The notes: generated by a model from the letters alone, not told the origin. A stretch of DNA of 64,000 bases from an uncultured Atopobium sp. (GCA_937990665.1 CALKRF010000024.1:1-64000), one strand, 5' to 3'. Shown: positions 44,983 through 55,590, numbered from the stretch's first letter. Program-made: numbers and translations.

Positions 44983-46764
44983 CTATAGAAGACCCTGAAC
45001 CCTCTGGTCATATACCTTTGCCAGCTCAGATGTCATAAACTCCTGCTTAAGCTTGGATATGAATTTCATATCTGTGAAGAGTCTATAAATCAAAACTGCA
45101 GCTCCACCAATATCAAGGTTTCTAGGATTCTTTGTGATAGCAGCCTGAATAACGCTGCTTGATGTGGCAATAGAATTAGAGATAAGAAGAATCTTTTTAG
45201 TTCTGACTTGGTACATTTCAGAGCAAAATTCAGTTCCATCATCTTTATTAAAGAGAGAGCATCCATGAAGAGCGGCAACAAGCCAATTGATTGCAATCGC
45301 AGCCGCTGCCTGACCACCAACTTTAACAATGTCTCCCATATTGACATAGCTAGTCAGTTTTTCGGTGGTTGCCTTGTTAAGAATCAGGTTTTCGATAGGT
45401 AGCTGGATTCCTACTGGCGTATACAAATCTGTACCAATATGGATGATTTGTTTAATTAATGCGGCAGCAGCTGCATCAGGTTCAGAAGGAATTCTCTTTG
45501 CCGCAGCACCCAAAAGCAACAATGTAGACGTAGGAGTGGTGATATGAGGATTCTTTCCAAATGGATCGTACTCTACGTTAAAGGAGGTGGGCAGATAGCC
45601 AAATTTTCCAATAAGAGGATTTGGATTAGGTGCAGTAAGAGTATTTGTCATGATATTGGCTGTTCCAAAAATCAGTCCAAGAATTGGATCATGACCAAAT
45701 GTTCCAAAGCGATGATTGGCGCCCTTAAATATTCCAAAATTGCCGTCAGCAAAACGGGTGGCGTCATAAGGAACTCCACGAGCAGATAATATATGGCTTT
45801 TGGAGGCATAAAGAGGTCTACTTGCTTCTTCAGTAGCATTAAATTGTTCGAAAATCTTACTCTGAGCATCATGAAGTCTAGCTTCTTTAAAATTGTTCGA
45901 TCCCGCAGGTTCTACCTCGGTGAGTTTATTAATGAGAAGAACTCTAATAACTTGAAGTGCAGTTGCGCCAATGAGGAACGCTGCATCAGAATCCTGGAGT
46001 TTAGTAAGCTGTTTAAACTCATAATCAATGCGGTCGAGATTTTCACCATATTCCTTTACAGCGGAGCTGATAATCTCTTTAACTCGCTGGTCATTGACAA
46101 TGTCATTTGCAACTCTTTCTGTAATGTATGCATTAAAGAGCTCATTTGCTGCTAGCTCTTCCTCGGTTATTTCCTCATCAATTTCGATAGCAATCTGTAC
46201 CTTTTTCGAAATTGATTCGAGTTGAGAAACCTCAACAGCCTCAAGAAACTCCTTAACATCATCAAAAGTTATGGAATCATCAGCGATTATAGAAAGCAAC
46301 TTCTCTTTAACGGCCTCTGGAAGTGCTAAGCCTAGCTGTAGGTTATCAAGTTGTTCTTCGACCCAAAGTTGTTCCTGTGATGAAAACTCTCCATCGGCTC
46401 GGAGGAAATAGCACATTGTAGCAACGTAGGCATAGAGGAAGTTAAAACGTTTTGTTCCGGCAAGATAAGCGCCTTGTTTAATTCCGTCGCCAAATCCATT
46501 CATCCGAGCTTGTTTGCGACGTGCTGTAGGCGTGTTTTCCTTAATAACATTAACTCCGTCAGTAACAGCTTTTGAGACATTTGATGCAGTTTCTACTGCG
46601 TTGTCAGCTACTCCTTTAGCAGTTGCAGTTATAGCGTCTCCTGCAGCAGATATAATGCTTTGTGCATTAGCAGGGATTTTTACCTCATCAATTTTCTTAA
46701 GAAGTTGATCTTTGCCACCAACTAATTTGTTACGAGCAGCATCTAAGTCAATAGTAGGCTTCAT
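44983..46764 (-). CDS. uncharacterised protein with TerB-like segment
   Basis: 593 residues, ribosome site AAAGGA. The N-terminal 90 residues are Ala/Val-rich and amphipathic (ADNAVETASNVSKAVTDGVN, LEA-like). Residues about 108-165 (YVATMCYFLRADGEFSSQEQ) follow the TerB-like pattern. The middle is acidic and helical. From about 330 there is a Gly-rich hydrophobic part with HRFGTFGHDPILGLIFGTAN and, near 470-490, an Ala-rich segment, which may touch the membrane. I recall similar FGHDP...FGTANIMT segments only from uncharacterised proteins. No function is assigned. Confidence 0.75.
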   Translation of the reverse strand: MKPTIDLDAARNKLVGGKDQLLKKIDEVKIPANAQSIISAAGDAITATAKGVADNAVETASNVSKAVTDGVNVIKENTPTARRKQARMNGFGDGIKQGAYLAGTKRFNFLYAYVATMCYFLRADGEFSSQEQLWVEEQLDNLQLGLALPEAVKEKLLSIIADDSITFDDVKEFLEAVEVSQLESISKKVQIAIEIDEEITEEELAANELFNAYITERVANDIVNDQRVKEIISSAVKEYGENLDRIDYEFKQLTKLQDSDAAFLIGATALQVIRVLLINKLTEVEPAGSNNFKEARLHDAQSKIFEQFNATEEASRPLYASKSHILSARGVPYDATRFADGNFGIFKGANHRFGTFGHDPILGLIFGTANIMTNTLTAPNPNPLIGKFGYLPTSFNVEYDPFGKNPHITTPTSTLLLLGAAAKRIPSEPDAAAAALIKQIIHIGTDLYTPVGIQLPIENLILNKATTEKLTSYVNMGDIVKVGGQAAAAIAINWLVAALHGCSLFNKDDGTEFCSEMYQVRTKKILLISNSIATSSSVIQAAITKNPRNLDIGGAAVLIYRLFTDMKFISKLKQEFMTSELAKVYDQRVQGLL

Positions 46765-47074
46765 AAGAAGTCCTTTCTGTAAGAGAAATCTATGTGATTA
46801 GTATTTCCAGTTAGAAAAGAACATCTGTACAACAGAACGGACAGAAGGATGGAACTACGTAGATTTCTTCAATAGTTATTAGAAATTATGATTTCGATGC
46901 AGACGAGAGATAAAAGCATTTCTGTAAAAGGTCGTATATTTTTCGTTAATGGATAAATCCTCAAAGATGAATTTGCAGAAGAATTTGCACAAAAAATAAC
47001 CCCGGGGAAATCCGGGGTTATTTCGTAGAACATTAATGCTTTGTGGGCGAGAAGATCGCTCTAGCAGTTGGGTC
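46765..47074. other. intergenic region
   Basis: AT-rich upstream region of the 593-residue protein, then the terminator of the next surface protein gene and a GGCGAGAA octamer at 47046. No gene. Confidence 0.5.
46991..47023 (-). terminator. terminator of pilin-like surface protein gene
   Basis: Stem AATAACCCCGG / CCGGGGTTATT followed on minus by TTTTTTGTG. Confidence 0.9.
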
Positions 47075-50000
47075 TTACTTCTGCTTGCGGGCCCTTAGCG
47101 CAAAGCCGAGAGCGGTGATGCCAGAAGCAACCATTCCAACAGAAGCAATCACAAGCTCAGCGACATCGCCGGTGTCTGGCAAAACGCGCTTCTTCTTGGT
47201 CTTAGAAGGCTTGTGTGGATCAGGGCTAGGTGTTGGCTCAGGCTCTGGGGTTGGTTCAGGCTCAGGTGTTGGCTGAGGTTCAGGCTCTGGATAGTCGTTG
47301 GTGAAGACCAGAGGAGGTGTGCTGTTGCACTCACACTGGTCAACCTCAGTGACAGTTCCATCTTCGGCAGTCTTAGTAATGTGATAGGTGAAATCAAGCT
47401 CGCCATCATCATTCTTGAAGACAGTGTAGGTGAGGGTATAGACAGACTTGTCATAAGTCACCCTCTGATTAGTACCGGTGACCTCTTTGATGGTGTAGAC
47501 ATAGGTGCCAGGCTGAGTAAAGACTAGCTCACCGAAGTTATTATCGCCAGAAACTGCAACAGAAGTCTCAACAGTATCTGTTGTTGCGTTGTTTGGCATT
47601 GGGTAGGAAGGATCGTCACGGGTGAGAGTGAACTTGAAGATATCCTGGGTTGTTGCGGTGCGTGGATTGCCACCGTTGTCATCAGGGAGAACTGATGGAT
47701 AGTCGGTTGGAGTATCTGGAGCATCACCAGTAACAACCTTCTGGATAACTGGATAGTCCCTAGCAGGAAGTGGATCAGGATAGACGTTAGTAAAGACGGC
47801 ACCTGTTGCATCGTTATACTCGCCAAGGTCAACGGTAGTAACGTTTCCGTCCTCGTCAGTCTTGGTCATAGTACGTGTTGCCTCAAGCTGGCCAGTGCCA
47901 TCGTCAGTTACGTGGTAGGTAACGGTGTAGACGCTCTGATCGTACTGGATGTTCTGGGTGCCGGTGACCTCTTTGATAGTGTACACGTAGGTGCCAGGCT
48001 GAGTGAACGTGATGTTGTGGAATACAGCATCGCCACCAAGAAGTCTGCGGGTACGAGCAGTGTTGCCGGTGGTTCCCTCAGGCATTGGGCTAGATGGGTC
48101 GAGGCGTGTCATCTCAAAGATAAAGACATTAGGGGCATCGCCCTCGTCTTCTGAGCCATTTGCCAGGAAGTCATTGATGAGGCTCTCGGCAAGGCTGTCA
48201 CTTATGATGCCGCCGGCGCTTGTGGCGCTTGCAGTACCCGCTGCGCTAACGTCGCTCGCGCTCAGGTAAGAATTAACCAGAGACGCAGGTGAAGGCTGTC
48301 CAGGTGTAGGAACATCTGGGTAATCGCCCTCGACAATCTTGGTAACGGATGGCGTCACAATAACAGGCCTGACATTGTAGACATTTACCAGCGACTGAGT
48401 GGTGGTGTACTGCTCAACGCGAGAAATGCTACTTCTAGTTGAAACGTAGGAATTAGGAACGTTCTCGGTGATGGTGTACGAAACAGTATCAGCAGCAGTA
48501 TTGTCTACGTACTTACGAAGACCCTTGTAGACGATGGTGTAGGTGTTATTGCTATTATCGGAAACCTCAGGCGCAATGGTGCTGGTATCAAGGTTCTTAT
48601 CGTTAGAGAGAACCAGATTGTTGGCACCAAAGTCAGTTGTGGATGGACGCTTACCAGCTGCATTGTTGTTATCGTCCCAGACCTTATTGATCTTGAGGTC
48701 AATGCCTGCATAGCTCAGAGCGTGGGTGGAGAGGCTACGAGTGGAGTGGTTACCAGCGATATCGTAGTCAAGAACGCTGCTGAATACGCTGCGCTTGCCG
48801 TCGTAGGAAGCGTCAACGTTGTTGGCAACCTTATAGGTGACGTCAACAAAGCCGCCGCTGTTAGCAGCAAGGGCGTGTGTTGAGGTAAACAGTACCATGT
48901 CAGCATCAGCTGGATCGTTGACTACGGTGTAGTCGCTAGGCTGTGGAGCATGGTTTGCGGTGTAGGTAACACCAGGGTTCAGCTTGATGTACTGATAAGA
49001 GAAGTTGGAAGAAGAACTTACGCCCTCAAGCGCAAGAGGAAGCTGAGTTGCACCCTCTGGGTTAATGCCAGCACCGCGGTTTGCAGACTTGGAAAGCAGT
49101 GGAACAAACAGCTGCGTGGTATTTGCGGTGTTGCCGGTGTTATTGCGGACTGCAATATGAACGGTAGCAGTGTCTCCGCGCTGCATAACAGGGGTAGTTG
49201 CGCCTGGATTAGCGGAGTCGTACGTGTAATCAGTTACGGTTCCAGAGACGGCATCCTTTACAGAAAGGGTAGATGCAGCAGCAATGGCAGATGCCTGAGC
49301 AATGTTGATACCAGGGCGCTCGGAGAGAGAAACCATGGTCTCGCCAGAGTTGACACTGTTGCCAAATAGGCTGGTGTACTGGGAAGTGTTCCAGTTGCTG
49401 CGATCCCAGTGCTCAGACTTAATTTGAGCACCAATCTCCTTGAAGTCTTTGGTGGTAATGCCAACAAAGTCGTTGATGTGATAGATGCCCTTGCCTGCAA
49501 GATCGGTGGTGTGGACATCCATGCTCAGAGTCATGTTCTTGCTGGTAAAGTCTGGCTGATACTGGCCGCGAGTCTCGTCGCCAACATCAATGGTGTACTT
49601 CCAAACCTTAACAGCTACGCCGTCCTTATCGTACGTTCCTACAAACTCAGGAGCACTGAGCGTGCCGTTAGAAACGGTGAGGTTGCTGTAGGTAAAGCCC
49701 TCAGGCATGATGACGTAGAGCACTGGCTCCTGAAGAGGGTTCCAGTCCCAGTTTGCGTCGTCAATGCGGCCAGAAATCTTGAAGGTCTCGCCGCCGTTAA
49801 TCTGGGTCTTATCGATGCTACCAACACCGTTAAGAACCTTAGGTGCGCCGGACTTAGCGGTCAATGTAACGCCTGCGTCAGGAGTGGTACCGGTGTCGTA
49901 GAGCTTGACGTTAGTGACAACGTCGGCGTTAGTGCCCTTCTTCCAAGAGCCGTAAACGCCGTTGGAGATGTAGCTCCAGCCATAGTACTCGTCAGTGACA

Positions 50001-51517
50001 TGCTTGTTGTTTGGATTCCATGTATCGAGAAGATCGCTCATTGGCCTAATGCCATCGTATCCGCCAAGAATTGGACCAAGGTCAACCTTGATAGAAGTGA
50101 TGGAAGTGTTGATATCAAGGCCAAGTGCTGTGTTGGTGATAAGTGCTGAGACACCAGAGGTGCGCAGAATGCTTGGGTCAGCAGTTCCGCTAGAACCGTC
50201 AGACGCGGTCCAGTGGATTGGACCGTAGGTCATACCAGCCTTGTAAGGGATGGTGACGCCGCGGATGATAGCGGTCTGGTTCTGATCGATGGTCATCTCG
50301 AGCGTCTTTGGAGCGGTGTCTGAGGAGAGCTCGTTCTTGATGAGGTAGGTGCCAAGACGAACGTTGTAGGTATCGTTTTTCTTGTATGCCCAGTTAGGAG
50401 CTGTGTCGACAAGAGCGTGTGTGGTAAGACGCTCTGGGTTAAGACCGTCAATTACGGTAACCGTAAGCGTAGAAGAAGCGTTTGCAGAGGTACGGTTGAC
50501 GTTTGGAGTGTCATTCCAAACGGACATAGTGAGGTTCTTAATGGTGACGTTAAAGGTTGAGTTGTTAGGTCTGGTGCTTGATGCAGGAACCTTAATCTGT
50601 GGCTTAAAGGTTGGGGTGCCTGCGTAAGAGCCTGGCTCGTTCCACTCGACTGTTGCGGTCTTGTTAGTGCCGTCATCGGTAGTAGAGACGATGGTACCTG
50701 GGGTGTTGTAGAGGCTGGTCTCGTTGACACCAACAAGCTCCATATCGCTTGGGTAGACAACCTGAACTGTAGTCTTGCTGTTAGCCTCGGTGAGTACCTT
50801 AGAGCCTGTGGTAGAAACCTGCAGGGTAGAGGTGGTGCCACCCTTAGAGAGAACCTCGGTGGACTGATCAGCCCAGAAGCCGTAGGTCATGGCGTCAGCT
50901 GCAGTAACAGATGAGGTATGTGGATCAATGTTTTGTGTTGCAGCGGTGCTCAAGCTAACACGAATTGCATTTGCGATAACCTGACTTGCGCTCTGGTTCT
51001 CAACAGCGTCATCAAGCTTGAACTGAATCTCTCCCCTGGAAGAGACCTGGGTAAGGCCGTTATTGGTCATGTAGACCAAATCACCACTGCGGTTCTTCTC
51101 GGAACTTGCGCCAGGATAGCCGTAAGGAAGGGTTCCTGTTCCCGTAGGTGCGGTAACCAGGTTAGAGAAACTGGTGTTTGAGATGCCACCAACGGTAAAC
51201 GTTGCACCTGGAAGACCTGTGACATAGAGTCCGTCTCCAAACCTCACGTTGAGGTAGGTTGGCGAGAACTGCAGCGAGGCAGGGATTGTATAGCCAACAT
51301 TCAAGGCGTAGGTGACTCCCGCCTTAAGCGCAGGGGTTTGACCTGCAAGAAGGTCAGCAACTTGGGCGTGAGTCGACGCATCTTCAATGCTCAGAGCATT
51401 GATTTGAAGACCTGTGGTGTCTTCTGCGTAAGCCACGCTAAGGTTGGGCAGCAGTGCTGCGACGAATGCAACGGCAGCTAAAAGCAGTCCCGCTACAATC
51501 CTTGCCTTACTTTTCAT
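47075..51517 (-). CDS. LPxTG-anchored surface protein with pilin-type isopeptide domains
   Basis: 1480 residues. Signal peptide (ARIVAGLLLAAVAFVAALLP, cleavage after AYA). A very large N-terminal region (about 40-930) carries adhesin-type beta domains. A CnaB-like domain starts at DLKINKVWDDNNNAAGKRPS (about 935). Two FctA/Spy0128-like pilin domains begin near 1050 and 1254, each with F.FTL or FEMTR, a FTQPGTYVYTIKEVTGT strand and VTYHVTDD. These three domains are of the type that forms Lys-Asn bonds. A Pro/Glu/Thr wall-spanning stretch (PEPTPEPEP repeats) and LPDTG near 1446 with a basic tail complete it. The repeated FctA domains suggest a stalk or pilin-like role. Confidence 0.92.
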   Translation of the reverse strand: MKSKARIVAGLLLAAVAFVAALLPNLSVAYAEDTTGLQINALSIEDASTHAQVADLLAGQTPALKAGVTYALNVGYTIPASLQFSPTYLNVRFGDGLYVTGLPGATFTVGGISNTSFSNLVTAPTGTGTLPYGYPGASSEKNRSGDLVYMTNNGLTQVSSRGEIQFKLDDAVENQSASQVIANAIRVSLSTAATQNIDPHTSSVTAADAMTYGFWADQSTEVLSKGGTTSTLQVSTTGSKVLTEANSKTTVQVVYPSDMELVGVNETSLYNTPGTIVSTTDDGTNKTATVEWNEPGSYAGTPTFKPQIKVPASSTRPNNSTFNVTIKNLTMSVWNDTPNVNRTSANASSTLTVTVIDGLNPERLTTHALVDTAPNWAYKKNDTYNVRLGTYLIKNELSSDTAPKTLEMTIDQNQTAIIRGVTIPYKAGMTYGPIHWTASDGSSGTADPSILRTSGVSALITNTALGLDINTSITSIKVDLGPILGGYDGIRPMSDLLDTWNPNNKHVTDEYYGWSYISNGVYGSWKKGTNADVVTNVKLYDTGTTPDAGVTLTAKSGAPKVLNGVGSIDKTQINGGETFKISGRIDDANWDWNPLQEPVLYVIMPEGFTYSNLTVSNGTLSAPEFVGTYDKDGVAVKVWKYTIDVGDETRGQYQPDFTSKNMTLSMDVHTTDLAGKGIYHINDFVGITTKDFKEIGAQIKSEHWDRSNWNTSQYTSLFGNSVNSGETMVSLSERPGINIAQASAIAAASTLSVKDAVSGTVTDYTYDSANPGATTPVMQRGDTATVHIAVRNNTGNTANTTQLFVPLLSKSANRGAGINPEGATQLPLALEGVSSSSNFSYQYIKLNPGVTYTANHAPQPSDYTVVNDPADADMVLFTSTHALAANSGGFVDVTYKVANNVDASYDGKRSVFSSVLDYDIAGNHSTRSLSTHALSYAGIDLKINKVWDDNNNAAGKRPSTTDFGANNLVLSNDKNLDTSTIAPEVSDNSNNTYTIVYKGLRKYVDNTAADTVSYTITENVPNSYVSTRSSISRVEQYTTTQSLVNVYNVRPVIVTPSVTKIVEGDYPDVPTPGQPSPASLVNSYLSASDVSAAGTASATSAGGIISDSLAESLINDFLANGSEDEGDAPNVFIFEMTRLDPSSPMPEGTTGNTARTRRLLGGDAVFHNITFTQPGTYVYTIKEVTGTQNIQYDQSVYTVTYHVTDDGTGQLEATRTMTKTDEDGNVTTVDLGEYNDATGAVFTNVYPDPLPARDYPVIQKVVTGDAPDTPTDYPSVLPDDNGGNPRTATTQDIFKFTLTRDDPSYPMPNNATTDTVETSVAVSGDNNFGELVFTQPGTYVYTIKEVTGTNQRVTYDKSVYTLTYTVFKNDDGELDFTYHITKTAEDGTVTEVDQCECNSTPPLVFTNDYPEPEPQPTPEPEPTPEPEPTPSPDPHKPSKTKKKRVLPDTGDVAELVIASVGMVASGITALGFALRARKQK

Positions 51518-51561
51518 AGCACATCCTAACTAGAGCGATACAGAACTAATCACTTTCTTTC

Positions 51562-54500
51562 TTACTTATTCTTACGACGCTTAGTAATGCCAAGTGAAGT
51601 CATTACAGCGGTCATACCTGCGAGAAGTGCAGCAAGAGGTGCTGCAGCAGAAGCGTCTCCGGTGTATGGAGTCTTCTGCTTCTTTTTCTTAGATGGCTTA
51701 GTTGGAGTGGAAGGAGTCTCTGGAGTCTCTTCCTCTGCAACAGTAATGGTTAGCTGGATGGTGTCGTTATCGGTTGCAACAGCGTCCTTACCGTCTGGCC
51801 ACTGGACACCATTCCAGGTGAACGAGAAGACCTTGCGGTTGCCAGCTGCGGAATCAGCAATAGCGCTGAAGGAGCCCGTAACGGTGCCGACGGCAGTGAG
51901 CTGAGTACCTGCAGCAACGTTGGAGTCAATGGTGACGCCAGGAATAGTGAGCTTCATCCAGCCATCGTTTGCGCTAGCCTCGTCAACAATGCGCTCGAGG
52001 TCAGAGTACGTCCTAATGGAAGAAGGATCGCTGAGCTCAAAGGTGACAGTAACTGTACGGCCGCTGACCTGGACATCGCTGACCTTAAAGCCACTACCAA
52101 AGTTGGAAGCCTGGATGGTGTTGGCATCAAGGTTGCTTGGGAGAGTCATTCCCTCAGGAACGGTCAGAGTTGCGGTGAATTTGAACTTAAGGTTGCTCAG
52201 CGTAATGGTGTCGTGGTTGGTATTAGGGTAGGCGCGCTCAATGTTGTTCATCTGCTCCTGAATAGAGGAAGCAAGAATGGAACCAGTGAGGTTAAAGGTA
52301 GAACCTGCCTTCATAGTGATGACCTGGTCATGCTCGGTGTTCTCGTCAGCAAGCATATCTGCAGGAAGGTTCATCTCAATTGGGTTGTTCACAATAAGAG
52401 TCTGCTGAATGCCGGTACCACGAGGGTCTCTGCTCGCAGCAATCTGAATGCCGTTCCAAGAAAGTTCGAACTTCTTGGTGACGTTGGTGACGGTGTTCTT
52501 TGCAAAAGACTCAAAGGTGCCAGTAAGAGTACCTGTAGCGGTGAGCTCCTGACCATTGGTTACCTGAGTTGGGTCAAGTGTGAGACCATCAACAGTTACG
52601 GTAAGAGGTCTTGCAATTTCTGCGGTAGCTGCATCGTCTTTGCCAACTGTCTCGACAGCGTCTTTGAGCTGCTTGTAGTTGGTGTAAGTGCCCTTGAGCT
52701 TCAGGGTAACGGTAACTTCCTGACCGTTGACGGAAACGTTTGTAACCTCAAAGAGATCACCAAGGCCAGACGTAGTTACTGTTGGATTAGCTGGGACAAC
52801 AACGCCAGCAGGAAGCGTGAGCTTTGCAGTAAAGGTAGAAGTTGTGCCAGAAAGCGTAATCTTGGTTAGGTCGTCGAGGCCGCCAGCAATGCCATTCTCA
52901 AAAGCGCTCATCTGATTAATGACGGAAGTAGCGTCAATAGCGCCTGTAAGACTGAAGCTCTTATCGTTAGAAACTTCCTTGATCTGAGTGGTGTTGCTCT
53001 GAGAGTCACTCCACATATCAGCAGGAAGATCGCTAGTAAGCTCTACTCTCTGGATGGAAGGATCTTCCTTCCACTTGAGGTAGTAAGTGACGTCGTTAGT
53101 AAGTGTTGCACCACCGTCGATGGTTGCAGCGGAGTTACCTGCAGCATCAGTGAACCAGTAGTGGTAGTTGTGACCAATAACAATGCCAAAGAAGGTCATT
53201 GGATCATCTGTGTTGTCCAGAACGTGGTTCTCAAAGGTTGCAATATCGGTATAGGCAGTATTGGTGTTAGAGCTGGTAGGACTTGCAATTCCAGCTGTTG
53301 TAGCGCTCAGGGTGTTGCCACTGAGGTTCTGAAGCAGTGCGTTGATGTTGGTCTGCTCAGCAACAGTTGGGTGAGTCTTGATAGTTGCAACTTCTCCGCC
53401 GTTTGCATCGGTGGTGATGTCAAAGACGTTTGGATTCTGCTTAAAGACGCTGTTCGAAGAGAAGGTTCCACCATTTGCCGAGAAGGACACGGTAAGGTGC
53501 TGCTCTTCCCACTCTGCATACAGATCAACAGTATCAGTACCTGCAGGAACAGCAAGGCTGGAATTAGCCGCTACCTCATCGCCAGCGCCGTTTGCCTGAG
53601 TGGTCCAGCGCTTGAAGGTTTTACCTGCAATGTTGAAGTTGCTGTCGCGATTGTTAACGTCAGTGTTAGAAAGAATGTTAACGGTGCGACCAGCGTTTGT
53701 AGCAACGCGTTCAATAACGGTAACGTCGTTGCCGTTGTGATACCTGACATAGAGCCAAGCAGTGTTGGCCTTCCAATGTGGATAGACTGTCATGTCAGAA
53801 GTGACCTGGGTATCAGCGGTGAACTGGTGCTCGGTGCCAGCAGCGTCTGTGTAGTACCAGCCGTCAAACTCCTGACCACTTGCATAAGGATCTGCAGGTA
53901 GGGTAGTGGAGCCTTCTGCTACAGAAGAAGCAGTTGCAAGAGAGTTACCGCGCATAGCAAGAGCGGTCTTGTTGGCAGTAGTGCCGTCAGCAAACGTTGG
54001 GTTGACGCCAGTAACACCTGGAGTGTTGAGGTCAAAAGTGACGGTTGCAGCAGGTGCCCAAACGTGCTTCTGACCATCGCTTGATGCGTTGGCAACTGGG
54101 TAGGTGTAGGTTGCTCCGTTGGCATTAATGAGGTTTAGAGAGTTAGTTGATGGGTCAGCAAGGGTAAAGAGCGAGAGAACCTCGTTGCCGTTAGCTGCGC
54201 CGTTTGTAGGGATAGTGCTACCAAAGCCACTGTTGTAGCTTGGTGCGTATTTGATCAGGTAAGAGCCGCCAACAACGTTATAGTTCTGACGAGTCTGGCC
54301 AGCGCCGTTATCGGAGTTCTTGGTGGCAGGGGTTTCTACCAGGCTGTTTCCGGTGAACTGAATGGAACCGTTAGTCTGCGCGCCAAAGAGAGCACCAGAG
54401 TTACGGCCGTCTCCCTTAATGGTGGAGTTGTTAATGATGACGTCACCGGTGTTGACGTTAAGGCCGCCAGTACCACCGTTAGTGAAGTTAAGGGTTGAGT

Positions 54501-55590
54501 TAGTAACGTTTACTGTTCCTCCAGCTACACCAACAGAAATGCCAGAAGTTGAGCCAGCATTTGCGTTGATGGTGGAGTTAACAATATTGGAAGAACCCTG
54601 GATGGTCATGCCCGTCTGACCCCAGAAGGATGGGTTGATGGTCAGGGTTGAATCAGTCATGTTGAGCTGGTTGACATAGAAAGTCTGGCCAAAGCCCTCG
54701 ACCTTAAGATCAGCATTTCGAAGGGTAAGATTACGAGCGTCATTCCAGGTACGAGCCTGGGAAGTTACGTTAATCGTAGCATTCTCAAAAGTAACGCCAG
54801 ACTCAAAGAAGTTGGTATTGCTCTTATCGTCTGCAGTGATGGTAACGCTGTTCTTGTTGGTGCTACCGCTAACGGTTCCGCCAAGAGAAATACCACGAGT
54901 ACCGCTGGAACCTGCGTTGTTTCTAAACACATAGGTACCATCGGTGATGGTTGAGCCATCTTCTGCAGTTAGAGCGGTTTTGAAGCCGGACATGGTAAGA
55001 GTACCAGTGCCGGTGAGTATTGAACCAGGAGAAAGAACCAGTCCATCAATGCTGTTTCCAGTGCCAGTAAGCGTTGCGCCTTCAGATTCAATCTTGAGTG
55101 TGAGGCCAGAAGGAATAGTAACTGTAGAGGTCAAATTAAGGTTGCCCTTGAGGTGAATGGTGTTGATTGAAGAAGTTTCTCCCCACAGCTCCAGTGCTTT
55201 CTCGAGAGATTTAACAGGATCGGAGCTGGAGCCCTCGTTAGTATCGCTACCGTTGGTTCCGTCTACCCAGAGCTCAGTTGAGATGTAAGAAAGGCTTCTT
55301 GTAACACGGCGAGAAGATCTATCTGCAGGAGCAGTAGTCTGCTCAGAAGTCTGCTGGTTGGAAGTAGACTCTGCGGTAGTGGTAGCCTCAGTAGAGCTCT
55401 CTGCAGTTGCCTCCGAAGTTGAGGCAGTTGCATCACTTGTTTGAGTTGCTGCAACTTCTTGCGTCTGAGTTACTTCTTGAGTGCTAGCAATTTCTGCTAA
55501 CGCTGAAGAAGGGACCAAAGAGAGCGCGAGTACCAAAGACATAGCTGTCTTTGCCCCTTTGCTTGCAAAGTTCTTGTTTTTTCTTTCCAT
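51562..55590 (-). CDS. beta-helix surface protein with InlB-type repeats and variant sorting signal
   Basis: 1342 residues from the ATG at 55590 (the frame opens at a TTG five codons earlier). Signal peptide ends near residue 38 (LVPSSALAE). A Ser/Thr/Glu-rich segment (about 40-95) is followed by a right-handed beta-helix typical of adhesins (about 100-480; INTIHLKGNLNLTSTVTIPS). InlB B-type repeats come next (about 530-800; FDGWYYTDAAGTEHQFTADT and FKRWTTQANGAGDE). A 200-residue unit is present twice (about 870-1085 and 1085-1280), each opening with LPADMW or LPADML. The sorting motif is TPYTG instead of LPxTG, with an otherwise normal helix and KRRKNK tail. Confidence 0.9.
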   Translation of the reverse strand: MERKNKNFASKGAKTAMSLVLALSLVPSSALAEIASTQEVTQTQEVAATQTSDATASTSEATAESSTEATTTAESTSNQQTSEQTTAPADRSSRRVTRSLSYISTELWVDGTNGSDTNEGSSSDPVKSLEKALELWGETSSINTIHLKGNLNLTSTVTIPSGLTLKIESEGATLTGTGNSIDGLVLSPGSILTGTGTLTMSGFKTALTAEDGSTITDGTYVFRNNAGSSGTRGISLGGTVSGSTNKNSVTITADDKSNTNFFESGVTFENATINVTSQARTWNDARNLTLRNADLKVEGFGQTFYVNQLNMTDSTLTINPSFWGQTGMTIQGSSNIVNSTINANAGSTSGISVGVAGGTVNVTNSTLNFTNGGTGGLNVNTGDVIINNSTIKGDGRNSGALFGAQTNGSIQFTGNSLVETPATKNSDNGAGQTRQNYNVVGGSYLIKYAPSYNSGFGSTIPTNGAANGNEVLSLFTLADPSTNSLNLINANGATYTYPVANASSDGQKHVWAPAATVTFDLNTPGVTGVNPTFADGTTANKTALAMRGNSLATASSVAEGSTTLPADPYASGQEFDGWYYTDAAGTEHQFTADTQVTSDMTVYPHWKANTAWLYVRYHNGNDVTVIERVATNAGRTVNILSNTDVNNRDSNFNIAGKTFKRWTTQANGAGDEVAANSSLAVPAGTDTVDLYAEWEEQHLTVSFSANGGTFSSNSVFKQNPNVFDITTDANGGEVATIKTHPTVAEQTNINALLQNLSGNTLSATTAGIASPTSSNTNTAYTDIATFENHVLDNTDDPMTFFGIVIGHNYHYWFTDAAGNSAATIDGGATLTNDVTYYLKWKEDPSIQRVELTSDLPADMWSDSQSNTTQIKEVSNDKSFSLTGAIDATSVINQMSAFENGIAGGLDDLTKITLSGTTSTFTAKLTLPAGVVVPANPTVTTSGLGDLFEVTNVSVNGQEVTVTLKLKGTYTNYKQLKDAVETVGKDDAATAEIARPLTVTVDGLTLDPTQVTNGQELTATGTLTGTFESFAKNTVTNVTKKFELSWNGIQIAASRDPRGTGIQQTLIVNNPIEMNLPADMLADENTEHDQVITMKAGSTFNLTGSILASSIQEQMNNIERAYPNTNHDTITLSNLKFKFTATLTVPEGMTLPSNLDANTIQASNFGSGFKVSDVQVSGRTVTVTFELSDPSSIRTYSDLERIVDEASANDGWMKLTIPGVTIDSNVAAGTQLTAVGTVTGSFSAIADSAAGNRKVFSFTWNGVQWPDGKDAVATDNDTIQLTITVAEEETPETPSTPTKPSKKKKQKTPYTGDASAAAPLAALLAGMTAVMTSLGITKRRKNK

